This document shows positions 6,776-12,915 of a stretch of DNA of 14,275 nucleotides, in pieces (within the stretch, counting starts at the first letter, position 1; the number at the start of each line of letters is the position of its first letter). The translations under genes were made by a program, and so were the position numbers. This DNA comes from Oscillospiraceae bacterium. Its GTDB lineage: Bacteria > Bacillota > Clostridia > WRCU01. The notes under the pieces were generated by a model, which was given only the letters and a program-made list of their open reading frames with translations, was not told where the DNA came from and ran no database searches. The stretch is from positions 1 to 14,275 of the forward strand of contig WRCU01000012.1 in assembly GCA_009783805.1 (NCBI GenBank), in the 5' to 3' direction.

Positions 6776-7729
6776 GTGAAGGACTTCATCGACTTGAAAG
6801 ACGTGACGATACAGGAGATGTACGAGCTGCTCAGCCTGGCCATCAGGCTGAAGCTGAAGACCGGCAAGGGCATCGGCCATAGGCATCTGGAAGGCAGGAC
6901 GCTCGCGATGGTATTCGCGAAGCCCTCCACGCGCACCAGGGTATCGTTCGAGGTGGGCATGTACCAGCTGGGGGGTCAGGCCCTCTTCCTCAGCGAGGCC
7001 GACCTGCAGACGAGCCGCGGGGAGACGCTCAAGGACACCGCGGAGGTGCTCTCGCGGTACGTGGACGGCATCATGTTCCGGACCGCCTCGCACGCCGACA
7101 TGCTGGAGCTGGCCGAGCATTCGTCCGTGCCCGTGATAAACGCGCTGACCGACCTTATGCACCCATGCCAGGCCTTCGCGGACCTCATGACCGTATACGA
7201 ACGCAAGGGCAGGTTCAAGGGGCTCAAGCTGGCTTTCCTCGGCGACGGCGGCAACGTGGCGAACTCCCTGGTGCAGGCGTGCCCGAAGTTCGGCGTGGAC
7301 ATAGCCGTGGCCTCGCCCAAGGGCTACCGCGTGGACGGGGCGGTCGTCGAGGGCGCGATGGCCGACGCCTCTCAGACCGGCAGCACGGTGACGCTGACGG
7401 AGGACCCCATGGAGGCCGCCTCGGGCGCCGACGTCGTCTATGCCGACACATGGGTCAGCATGGGACAGGAGGGCGACAAGGAGTCCCGGATCAAGGACCT
7501 GGGCCCGTATCAGGTGAACGCGGCGGTGATGGCCGCGGCCGCCGGCGATGCGATCTTCATGCACTGCCTGCCGGGCTATCGGGGCCTCGACGTGACGGGC
7601 GAGGTCATGGACGGCCCGGCCTCAGCCATATACGACCAGGCCGAGAACAGGCTGCACGCGCAGAAGGCGATCATGTGCGCGCTGATGGACAGGTACGGGG
7701 GCCACCTATGCACGGATACTCGTTCATAA
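6776..7729 (+). CDS. argF: Ornithine carbamoyltransferase
   Basis: ArgF joins ornithine and carbamoyl phosphate to make citrulline. The 317-residue protein has the carbamoyl-phosphate loop STRTR (51-55), HPCQ (129-132), the ornithine-binding DTWVSMG (224-230), and MHCLPGYRG (262-270) with active-site Cys264. The SMG and HCLP motifs fit ornithine rather than aspartate or acetylornithine as substrate. The GTG start gives MKDFIDLKDV, the family start. It follows argD after 51 bases in the same operon, and its 3' end overlaps the GNAT gene by 22 bases. Carbamoyl-phosphate synthase, argG and argH are not in the window. Confidence 0.95.
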   Translation: MKDFIDLKDVTIQEMYELLSLAIRLKLKTGKGIGHRHLEGRTLAMVFAKPSTRTRVSFEVGMYQLGGQALFLSEADLQTSRGETLKDTAEVLSRYVDGIMFRTASHADMLELAEHSSVPVINALTDLMHPCQAFADLMTVYERKGRFKGLKLAFLGDGGNVANSLVQACPKFGVDIAVASPKGYRVDGAVVEGAMADASQTGSTVTLTEDPMEAASGADVVYADTWVSMGQEGDKESRIKDLGPYQVNAAVMAAAAGDAIFMHCLPGYRGLDVTGEVMDGPASAIYDQAENRLHAQKAIMCALMDRYGGHLCTDTRS

Positions 7730-8220
7730 TCAGGAAGGCCGGCCCGGACGACGCGGGCGCGGTGACGCGGATAGTCAAGGACGCCTTCTCGAAGTACGCG
7801 GACGACTCGGGCATCCACGGGTCCGGCGGCAGCCTCGAGGCCCTCGCCGAGGGTGAGGGCGTCACGCTGCTCGACATAGGCCGCAAGGAGGTCTACGTCG
7901 CCTCGGTCGACGGCGTCCCCGTAGGCACGGTGCGGTTTGAGCTGACGCCGGGGGGCGAGGCGCACATCAGCCGGTTCGGGGTGGTCGGGGGTTACCAGAG
8001 CATGGGGATAGGCTCCTCCATCATGTCGATGCTGGACAAGCTGCTGCCGTCGCTGGGGGTGAGGAAGGCCTGCCTATACACCGCATCGAGGTACGGCGAG
8101 CTGGTCAGGTTCTACTACAAGTTCGGCTACTACGTCGAGTCGACGTCCGATGAGCGGGGGTACGTGCGGGCCAAGATGGTCAAGGAGTTTCAGGCCCCGC
8201 CCCATCCTTCCTGTACCTGA
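7708..8220 (+). CDS. GNAT-family N-acetyltransferase, candidate N-acetylglutamate synthase
   Basis: A 170-residue single-domain GNAT protein. The N-terminus YSFIIRKAGPDDAGAV is the usual first strand and helix. VPVGTVRFEL (70-79) is the central strand pair, and the acetyl-CoA pyrophosphate loop is YQSMGIGSSI (96-105; Q/R-x-x-G-x-G/A pattern). YTASRYGELVRFYYKFGYY (124-142) is motif B, ending in the common FYxKxGY signature. It overlaps argF by 22 bases, so it is translated from the arginine operon. No argA or argJ is present here, and stand-alone GNAT synthases of similar size are known (mycobacterial Rv2747 type). I therefore suggest it makes N-acetylglutamate. Alternatives are acetylation of another amino acid or peptide. 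Its last 41 bases overlap the convergent araC-type gene. Confidence 0.85.
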   Translation: MHGYSFIIRKAGPDDAGAVTRIVKDAFSKYADDSGIHGSGGSLEALAEGEGVTLLDIGRKEVYVASVDGVPVGTVRFELTPGGEAHISRFGVVGGYQSMGIGSSIMSMLDKLLPSLGVRKACLYTASRYGELVRFYYKFGYYVESTSDERGYVRAKMVKEFQAPPHPSCT

Positions 8221-9067
8221 GCGGCGAGACGCGCATGTTCTTCTTGAATATGTCGTTGAACCGCTGCTGGTTGGAGAACCCCACGGCCAGAGCTATGTCG
8301 CTCACCTTCCTGTCGGTGGTCAGCAGCAGCTCCGACGCCCTGCCTATCCGCCTGCGGAGTAGGTAGTTTATCGGGCTCATCCCCGTCTCCTCCTTGAAGG
8401 CTCGCGTGAAGTAGCTGGGGCTCAGGAAGACGAAGCGCGATATGTCCTTAAGGCTTATGTTCCTCTCGTAGTTGTTGTCTATGTAGCCCACCGCGCTGCG
8501 TATCAATTCGTTCCTCTTGTAGCCCATCTTCCTGAGGCTGTTCTCCCACTCCCTCTTCAGCGCGCGCGAGATGAGGACGAACAGCTCCATGACGAGCAGC
8601 CTGGACATGAAGCCCCCGCCTATGTCGTCGTTGTCGCCCTCATTCACCACCCGTTCGACCACCGAGATGATGTCGTTTTTTTGGTTGACTTTCAGGAAGA
8701 GGTAAGGCCCCGCCCCACGCCCTTCCAGGAAATCTATGAACTCCCCGAGCGAAACTTCGGATATGCTCTTGTCCCTGCTGTCCGTGAAGCCGAAGTTGAG
8801 GACGAAGAAGTCGCACTCCTTGGAGCGGACGGCGAACATATGCCTTTTATTGGGCTTGATGATTATCATGTCGTTGGGCCCTATCTCCACCTGGTCGCCC
8901 TCGATGTCGAATACGGCCTTGCCCGACTTCATGTATACCATCTCGTAATGCTCGTGTATGCTCGGCCCCATCGTCCAGGTGACGTCGTGGACCCTCTCGA
9001 CGCTCCTGACCACCACGGGGACGTAGTCGGCCGGCCCGAGCATGGCCTTCCATGCCTTCGGCAGCAT
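8180..9067 (-). CDS. AraC-family transcriptional regulator with cupin sensor domain
   Basis: A 295-residue regulator. Residues about 30-95 form an AraC-type cupin with the metal or ligand face HEHYEMVYMKSGKAVF (38-53) and the tail IIKPNKRHMF. Two helix-turn-helix units occupy about 203-287: ISLKDISRFVFLSPSYFTRAF and VSDIALAVGFSNQQRFNDIF, closing with SPLRYRK. Such proteins usually sense a sugar or small metabolite. The first ATG fits the conserved start of the domain. A TTG at 9097 with a G-rich stretch upstream would add ten residues and cannot be excluded. The gene follows the UROD-type gene by 53 bases on the same strand, so they likely form an operon. Its last codons overlap the GNAT gene on the other strand. 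Confidence 0.92.
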   Translation of the reverse strand: MLPKAWKAMLGPADYVPVVVRSVERVHDVTWTMGPSIHEHYEMVYMKSGKAVFDIEGDQVEIGPNDMIIIKPNKRHMFAVRSKECDFFVLNFGFTDSRDKSISEVSLGEFIDFLEGRGAGPYLFLKVNQKNDIISVVERVVNEGDNDDIGGGFMSRLLVMELFVLISRALKREWENSLRKMGYKRNELIRSAVGYIDNNYERNISLKDISRFVFLSPSYFTRAFKEETGMSPINYLLRRRIGRASELLLTTDRKVSDIALAVGFSNQQRFNDIFKKNMRVSPLRYRKDGAGPETP

Positions 9068-9120
9068 GGACTCGTCGCGAGCGCCCTTCTCAGCCAATCC
9101 GATCCGCCCCCATGCCGCCC

Positions 9121-10374
9121 CTACCGCGGGCTGCGGCCGTAGTACCCGTCTATGGTGTCCATGACGGTCTTCGTCCACCCTATGAGGTTGCCCGGCTTGT
9201 AGGATACCGTGCTGATGTCCTTGAGCACGAACTCATACGGGCATCCGTAGCGCGTGCAGGCTTTTATGGTCTCCTCGGTTTCGGACCTCACGTGCTCGGC
9301 CACGTAGTCGCCCGCAACGAACGCCGGGTTCGGCTTGCGGGAGTAGACGTACCCGCCGCCCATCTTCTCGGCGTTCAGGCTCACGTTCGACCACGGGCTG
9401 ACGCCCAGCTTGCGCATGTTGGGTATGGCCATCAAGAGGTCCAGCTTGGCGTCCAGGGGCTCGCAGCAACCGTAGTATGCCAGGCCGCACCTGTCCATGA
9501 GCCTCCTCATGTAGCGGATGTCGAACTCCTCGTGCATCTCGGGCGAGACGGTCGAGAACATCTGGGCCATGCCGCGGAACCATACGTCCTTGAAACGGAC
9601 CTTGCCGCCGTCGTAGTCCGCGGTCGGCAGCCCGTCCACCGCGGCCGGGGTGCAGTGCACCGAGGCCGTGTCAAAGTCCAGCAGCCCCAGGCTTTCCATC
9701 TGCTCGTACCTGTCGACCGTTATGTCCATCAGCCGCGAGACCATCTTGTGCACGAACCCGGGGTTATCCACCATGTCGAGCAGGACCGGCCCCACCCCGC
9801 GCACCCTGCTTATGTCGTCCCATGTGTTGCAATATATCCCGTAGCCGCGCATCTTTATGGGCATGATGTCGCCGAACATGTCCTGCGCGACCGCGAGGTT
9901 GGCCTCGTCCTTCTCGGGATAGGCGGTCACCACTGTCTTCTTCAATACGCCCAGCTTCTCCTCCGTGTCCATCACGTCCTCGTAGCTGTGCGAGACTATG
10001 TGGTTCCTCTCATCTTTCGCGAGGATCGTCTCCTTCGTGCGGAACCCGGTATCCGTCGCCGTGAACGCCTTGTATACGTAATAGGCGTCCTCCACCACCA
10101 TGTCGGCCCGGAAATGCCTCCACCGGAAGAGCGTCGTCCTGAGGCCGTACTCGATCCTCCTGGCCTCCTCGCCCTCGCAGACCGTCTTAAGCTCCCCGTC
10201 GATGTCCATTTCATGCCAGGGGATTTCTTCGATCCAGACGATGGGCCTGCTGGGCCTTAGGCTGTTTATGTCCCTGGCCCTGGCAGCCCGCTCCTTGTTT
10301 TCGTCCGTGGCCGCCAATTCGGCCCTGGCCTTCGCCAGTTCCCGCAGTATCTTCCTGTCCCCCGAACTCACCAT
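9121..10374 (-). CDS. Uroporphyrinogen decarboxylase-fold protein (not HemE)
   Basis: A 417-residue protein of the UROD superfamily, which also includes corrinoid and cobamide methyltransferases (MtaA/MtbA/CmuA). The superfamily is recognisable from the C-terminal half: SVHCTPAA (238-245), YYGCCEPLDAKLDLL (300-314) and IPNMRKLGVSPWSN (317-330). His240, Cys241 and Cys303/Cys304 are plausible metal ligands. The HemE N-terminal RQAGR motif is absent and the protein is about 60 residues longer than HemE, so heme synthesis is unlikely. The first 40 residues are a charged, probably helical extension. ATG at 10372-10374 follows a GAGGTG site. It heads a two-gene unit with the AraC regulator, which probably controls it. 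A methyl-transfer or demethylation role is inference; no corrinoid protein gene is nearby. Confidence 0.82.
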   Translation of the reverse strand: MVSSGDRKILRELAKARAELAATDENKERAARARDINSLRPSRPIVWIEEIPWHEMDIDGELKTVCEGEEARRIEYGLRTTLFRWRHFRADMVVEDAYYVYKAFTATDTGFRTKETILAKDERNHIVSHSYEDVMDTEEKLGVLKKTVVTAYPEKDEANLAVAQDMFGDIMPIKMRGYGIYCNTWDDISRVRGVGPVLLDMVDNPGFVHKMVSRLMDITVDRYEQMESLGLLDFDTASVHCTPAAVDGLPTADYDGGKVRFKDVWFRGMAQMFSTVSPEMHEEFDIRYMRRLMDRCGLAYYGCCEPLDAKLDLLMAIPNMRKLGVSPWSNVSLNAEKMGGGYVYSRKPNPAFVAGDYVAEHVRSETEETIKACTRYGCPYEFVLKDISTVSYKPGNLIGWTKTVMDTIDGYYGRSPR

Positions 10375-10427
10375 GGATGCCGCACCTCGCTCATTTTGTG
10401 GCTGGGCCGACCGTCATCGGCAACGAC

Positions 10428-10456
10428 ATTCTATCCCAACGCCATGGCCCGTTCAA
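10428..10456 (-). promoter_or_regulatory. Promoter of the UROD-AraC operon
   Basis: On the minus strand TTGAAC (10456-10451) and TAGAAT (10433-10428) are separated by exactly 17 bases. They match the sigma-70/SigA boxes at 4 of 6 and 5 of 6 positions. Transcription would begin near 10421, giving a leader of about 47 bases before the UROD ATG. Confidence 0.6.
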
Positions 10457-10465
10457 CCGCCATGG
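10437..10465. repeat. Direct repeat over the UROD-AraC promoter, possible operator
   Basis: CAACGCCATGG (10437-10447) recurs as CAACCGCCATGG (10454-10465), the second copy having one extra C. The copies are spaced 17-18 bp apart and cover the spacer and the -35 box of the promoter. AraC-family dimers commonly bind two direct half-sites near the -35 box, so autoregulation is plausible. Binding itself is inference. Confidence 0.4.
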
Positions 10466-10491
10466 GCAGGCACCCGAAGGGCCTCCCGCTG

Positions 10492-10518
10492 TTGACAAGG
10501 GCTTCCCCTTCATATACT
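10492..10518 (+). promoter_or_regulatory. Promoter of tRNA-Thr and probably the polysaccharide deacetylase gene
   Basis: A perfect TTGACA (10492-10497) is followed by TATACT (10513-10518). The 15-base spacing is short of the ideal 17; TACTGT at 10515-10520 would give 17 with poorer match. A stable-RNA promoter is expected here because the tRNA lies about 85 bases downstream. The intervening leader is GC-rich and holds no gene. Confidence 0.5.
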
Positions 10519-10541
10519 GTAATTGACTGAGCCTAGGCCAC

Positions 10542-10591
10542 GGCCGCGGCTGACCGAGCCCAAAGCCGGCCCACCGGGCCCATCCGCGGCC
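10542..10591 (+). other. GC-rich foldable leader upstream of tRNA-Thr
   Basis: GGCCGCGG (10542-10549) and CCGCGGCC (10584-10591) are perfect complements. Between them GGCCC (10568-10572) and GGGCC (10576-10580) form a second small hairpin with a three-base loop. This would be the 5' leader of the tRNA precursor. It may guide processing or be chance in GC-rich sequence. Confidence 0.3.
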
Positions 10592-10607
10592 CACCCGACT
10601 TCACCAC

Positions 10608-10679
10608 GCTACTGTGGCTCAACGGCAGAGCGGATCATTCGTAATGATCAGGTTGTGAGTTCGATTCTCACCAGTAGCT
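10608..10679 (+). tRNA. tRNA-Thr (anticodon CGU)
   Basis: All four arms can be folded by hand. The acceptor stem is GCTACTG (10608-10614) with CAGTAGC (10672-10678). The D stem is GCTC/GAGC with a short AACGGCA loop. The anticodon stem GATCA/TGATC encloses TTCGTAA, so the anticodon is CGT at 10640-10642 and reads ACG codons. The variable loop has 5 bases. The T stem is GTGAG/CTCAC around TTCGATT. The G1-C72 and C2-G71 pairs agree with threonine identity. The discriminator is T (10679) and no CCA is encoded, so CCA must be added by nucleotidyltransferase. No terminator follows before the next gene. Confidence 0.95.
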
Positions 10680-10730
10680 TCCCAAAAGGTCGCCATAGGC
10701 GCGGCCTTCCCGGTATGGGCGAAGGTGACT

Positions 10731-12236
10731 ATGCTTACGCAGAAAATCAGGTTGCGCCTGGCCATCATTCTTTGCGTCGCCTCCATCGCGGTCTTCATAA
10801 CCACGTATCTAGGCATCGGACGGGACGGCCACGGTCCGGGCGGCCTGCCCAGCCAAGCCGATGGGGCCGGCCGAGCCCACCTCATCGCGTCGGGTGGCGG
10901 CGACGGGCCCGGGCATGGCGCGGACCAAGCCGACGCGGCGGCCGCCCTAGGGGCGGAAGGCGGGTCGGGCCAAACCGCGGGCGGACCCGAGACGGTCACG
11001 GTCGCCGATGACGCGCTGCCGTACGCGGGCCCGCCTTACGGGGCCCGGTCGGCCCCGAAGGCCATGTACATAGCGGACGTCTCGTTCAGGCAGGCGTCCG
11101 AGGCCGAGGCCATACTCTCCAGCCAAGGGTTCCGCACGGTCAGGGTCCAGTCATTCAGCGAGGCGGCCCCCGTGGGGGCCGTGTTGACGGTCACGCCCCC
11201 CTCAGGCAGCCACGCCGAGGTAGGGTCCACGATCGTGCTGGGCGTGAACGGCGGCGTCCGCCAAACTCCTTATGTGCCCGTCGGGGACATCCTGGGCCTG
11301 CCGTCGACGGTAACGGTGGGCGCGTCGCTGACCCTGAGAGGCGACGTCGTGCCCGCCTCCTCCACGAGCAAGGCGATAACCTGGGTCATGGTGAACAGCG
11401 GCGGGACGGGCGCGGTGATCGCCGGCGACAGGCTGACGGCGAAGGCGGCGGGGACCGCCGTCGTCAGAGCCGTCGTTGAGGGCGGTTCCAAGGGTGGGGC
11501 CTACCACAAGGACTTCGCGGTCAGCGTCGCCCCGCAATCGGTCCCGCGCATACCCGTGCTCATATACCACCACATACTGACGCGGGAGGAGCGCTACGGC
11601 TCGCAATATGCGAACAACATCATTACGACCACGACCGAGGAGTTCCGCAGGCAGAGGCAGCTCATCAGGGACAACGGGTACGACGTGATCACCGTAAGCG
11701 AGCTGGCTGAGTACGTGCGCGGGGAACGGGTGGTCCAGCAAAAGTCCGTGGTCATCACCTTCGACGACGGGTACAGGTCGAACATATACTACGCTGCCCC
11801 GATCCTGCGCGAATTCGGCTATAAGGCGACGCTCTTCACCTTGGTCGGCCGCATTGAGGAGACGGCCGATGTGCCTTTCGCACCGCTGGCGCAGCAGCAC
11901 CTCACCAGGCATGAGATATCGGAGTTCGCCGACGCGTTCGACTTCGAGAGCCACACGTACAGGATGCACGGCGACCCGCTCACCAACTTCTCCTACGAGG
12001 CCCTGCTCGCCGACTTCAGGAGGGCCCAGGAAAGCCTCCCTTCCAAGTACCTCTCATACCCGAACGGCGAGAGCGGCTACGCCGTCGTGCAGGCGGCCAT
12101 GGACGCCGGCTTTGAGGCGGCTTTCACCACCGTGACCCGGGGCGTCCGGGTCGGCGACGACCTATTCAGGCTGCCCCGGATATATGTGACGTACCCGATG
12201 GACGACGCGCACTTCCTTTACCTGCTCACGCTTTAG
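10731..12236 (+). CDS. Membrane-anchored polysaccharide deacetylase with PASTA-like and BIG2-like domains
   Basis: A 501-residue exported protein. Residues 1-10 are basic and 9-29 form a hydrophobic anchor or signal. Residues 31-95 are a Gly/Ala-rich linker. Residues about 112-175 resemble a PASTA domain, with [12 protein letters not shown] and [18 protein letters not shown]. Residues about 183-267 resemble a bacterial Ig-like BIG2 fold ([22 protein letters not shown]). The CE4/NodB domain begins near 272 ([12 protein letters not shown]). It has the catalytic motif TFDDGY (343-348), the metal motif SHTYRMH (407-413) and YPNG (443-446), with RLPRIYV near the end. It probably removes acetyl groups from peptidoglycan or another surface glycan outside the membrane. 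The ATG has GAAGGTG just upstream; a GTG at 10725 would add two residues. No terminator separates it from the tRNA, so co-transcription is likely. Confidence 0.9.
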   Translation: MLTQKIRLRLAIILCVASIAVFITTYLGIGRDGHGPGGLPSQADGAGRAHLIASGGGDGPGHGADQADAAAALGAEGGSGQTAGGPETVTVADDALPYAGPPYGARSAPKAMYIADVSFRQASEAEAILSSQGFRTVRVQSFSEAAPVGAVLTVTPPSGSHAEVGSTIVLGVNGGVRQTPYVPVGDILGLPSTVTVGASLTLRGDVVPASSTSKAITWVMVNSGGTGAVIAGDRLTAKAAGTAVVRAVVEGGSKGGAYHKDFAVSVAPQSVPRIPVLIYHHILTREERYGSQYANNIITTTTEEFRRQRQLIRDNGYDVITVSELAEYVRGERVVQQKSVVITFDDGYRSNIYYAAPILREFGYKATLFTLVGRIEETADVPFAPLAQQHLTRHEISEFADAFDFESHTYRMHGDPLTNFSYEALLADFRRAQESLPSKYLSYPNGESGYAVVQAAMDAGFEAAFTTVTRGVRVGDDLFRLPRIYVTYPMDDAHFLYLLTL

Positions 12237-12906
12237 GCTTCCTCAGCTCCGTCATGGCACCGTCGGCGATGCCGAAGACCACGTCGGCTATGGCGGCCAC
12301 CTTCCTCGAATGGGAGACGATGATCACGCACTTGCCTTCCTCGCGCGCCAGCGAGGAGAAGGCCGACAGTATCGCCTCCTCCGTGTCCTTGTCAAGGTTG
12401 CCCGTGGGCTCGTCGGCGATCAGGACGGGCGGGTCGGACGCCATCGCCCTTGCGATGCCCACCCTCTGCTGCTCGCCGCCGGAGAGCCTCAGCACCTTCC
12501 TGTCGGCCGTCTCCCGGTCTATCCCCATCCTGGAGAGCAGCGCGTACGCGAAGCCTTTCTTATCATACTCGGGCGACCCGCTTATGTTCATCGAGAGCAC
12601 GATGTTCTGGAGGGCCGTGGCGTTCGTGAGCAGGTTATAGCTCTGGAACACCACGCCCACGCCCTTCGCCCGGTAGGCGTCGCGGTCGGCCTTGGACATC
12701 GCCTCTCCCTTGTACGTTATCTCACCGCCCGTGGCCAGGTCCAGGCCCGAGAGCAGGGACAGCAGCGTGGACTTGCCCGCACCCGACTTCCCGACTATGG
12801 CGTACAGCTTCCCCATCTCAAACACGGCGTTCACGCCCTTCAATACCTGGGCCTTCGCCCCCTCATACCGGTACGAGACGTTGTCCAGCGTCAGGATCCC
12901 TTCCAT
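12226..12906 (-). CDS. ABC transporter ATPase, MacB/LolD type
   Basis: A 226-residue ATPase with Walker [10 protein letters not shown] (39-47), Q-loop Gln88 in FQSYNLL, signature [14 protein letters not shown] (141-154), Walker [13 protein letters not shown] (161-172), and the switch histidine in [16 protein letters not shown] and its size are typical of the LolD/MacB/SalX exporter class. The permease gene ends immediately upstream, so the two form one exporter. The ATG at 12906 is preceded by AGGTGG at good spacing. A GTG at 12915, directly abutting the permease stop, is an alternative start. Its 3' end overlaps the convergent deacetylase gene by 11 bases. Peptide, lipid or drug export are all possible. 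Confidence 0.93.
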   Translation of the reverse strand: MEGILTLDNVSYRYEGAKAQVLKGVNAVFEMGKLYAIVGKSGAGKSTLLSLLSGLDLATGGEITYKGEAMSKADRDAYRAKGVGVVFQSYNLLTNATALQNIVLSMNISGSPEYDKKGFAYALLSRMGIDRETADRKVLRLSGGEQQRVGIARAMASDPPVLIADEPTGNLDKDTEEAILSAFSSLAREEGKCVIIVSHSRKVAAIADVVFGIADGAMTELRKPKA

Positions 12907-12915
12907 GCTCGCCAC

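Noticed and set aside
6749..7564. Open frame of 271 codons antisense to argF
   Set aside because: It mirrors the argF coding sequence, has no family motif, and its His/Arg/Val-rich composition is typical of shadow frames in GC-rich genes.
6776..7729. ArgF as N-acetylornithine carbamoyltransferase, which could explain the missing argJ
   Set aside because: The SMG and HCLPxxRG motifs match ornithine carbamoyltransferase, and I see no mark of the acetylornithine enzyme. A structure-based check would still be useful.
9052..10260. Long open frame (402 codons) on the plus strand opposite the UROD-type gene
   Set aside because: It lies antisense to a well-supported protein family member, its translation is Val/His/Arg-rich low complexity with no recognisable motif, and it is explained by GC-rich third positions of the real gene.
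9121..10374. Annotation of the UROD-fold gene as hemE
   Set aside because: The HemE N-terminal RQAGR motif is missing, the protein is too long, and no other heme gene is nearby.
10464..10487. GC-rich hairpin (GGG-AGG-CCC with bulges, GAA loop) between the divergent promoters, considered as a terminator
   Set aside because: There is no uridine run on either strand, and no gene ends there that would need a terminator.
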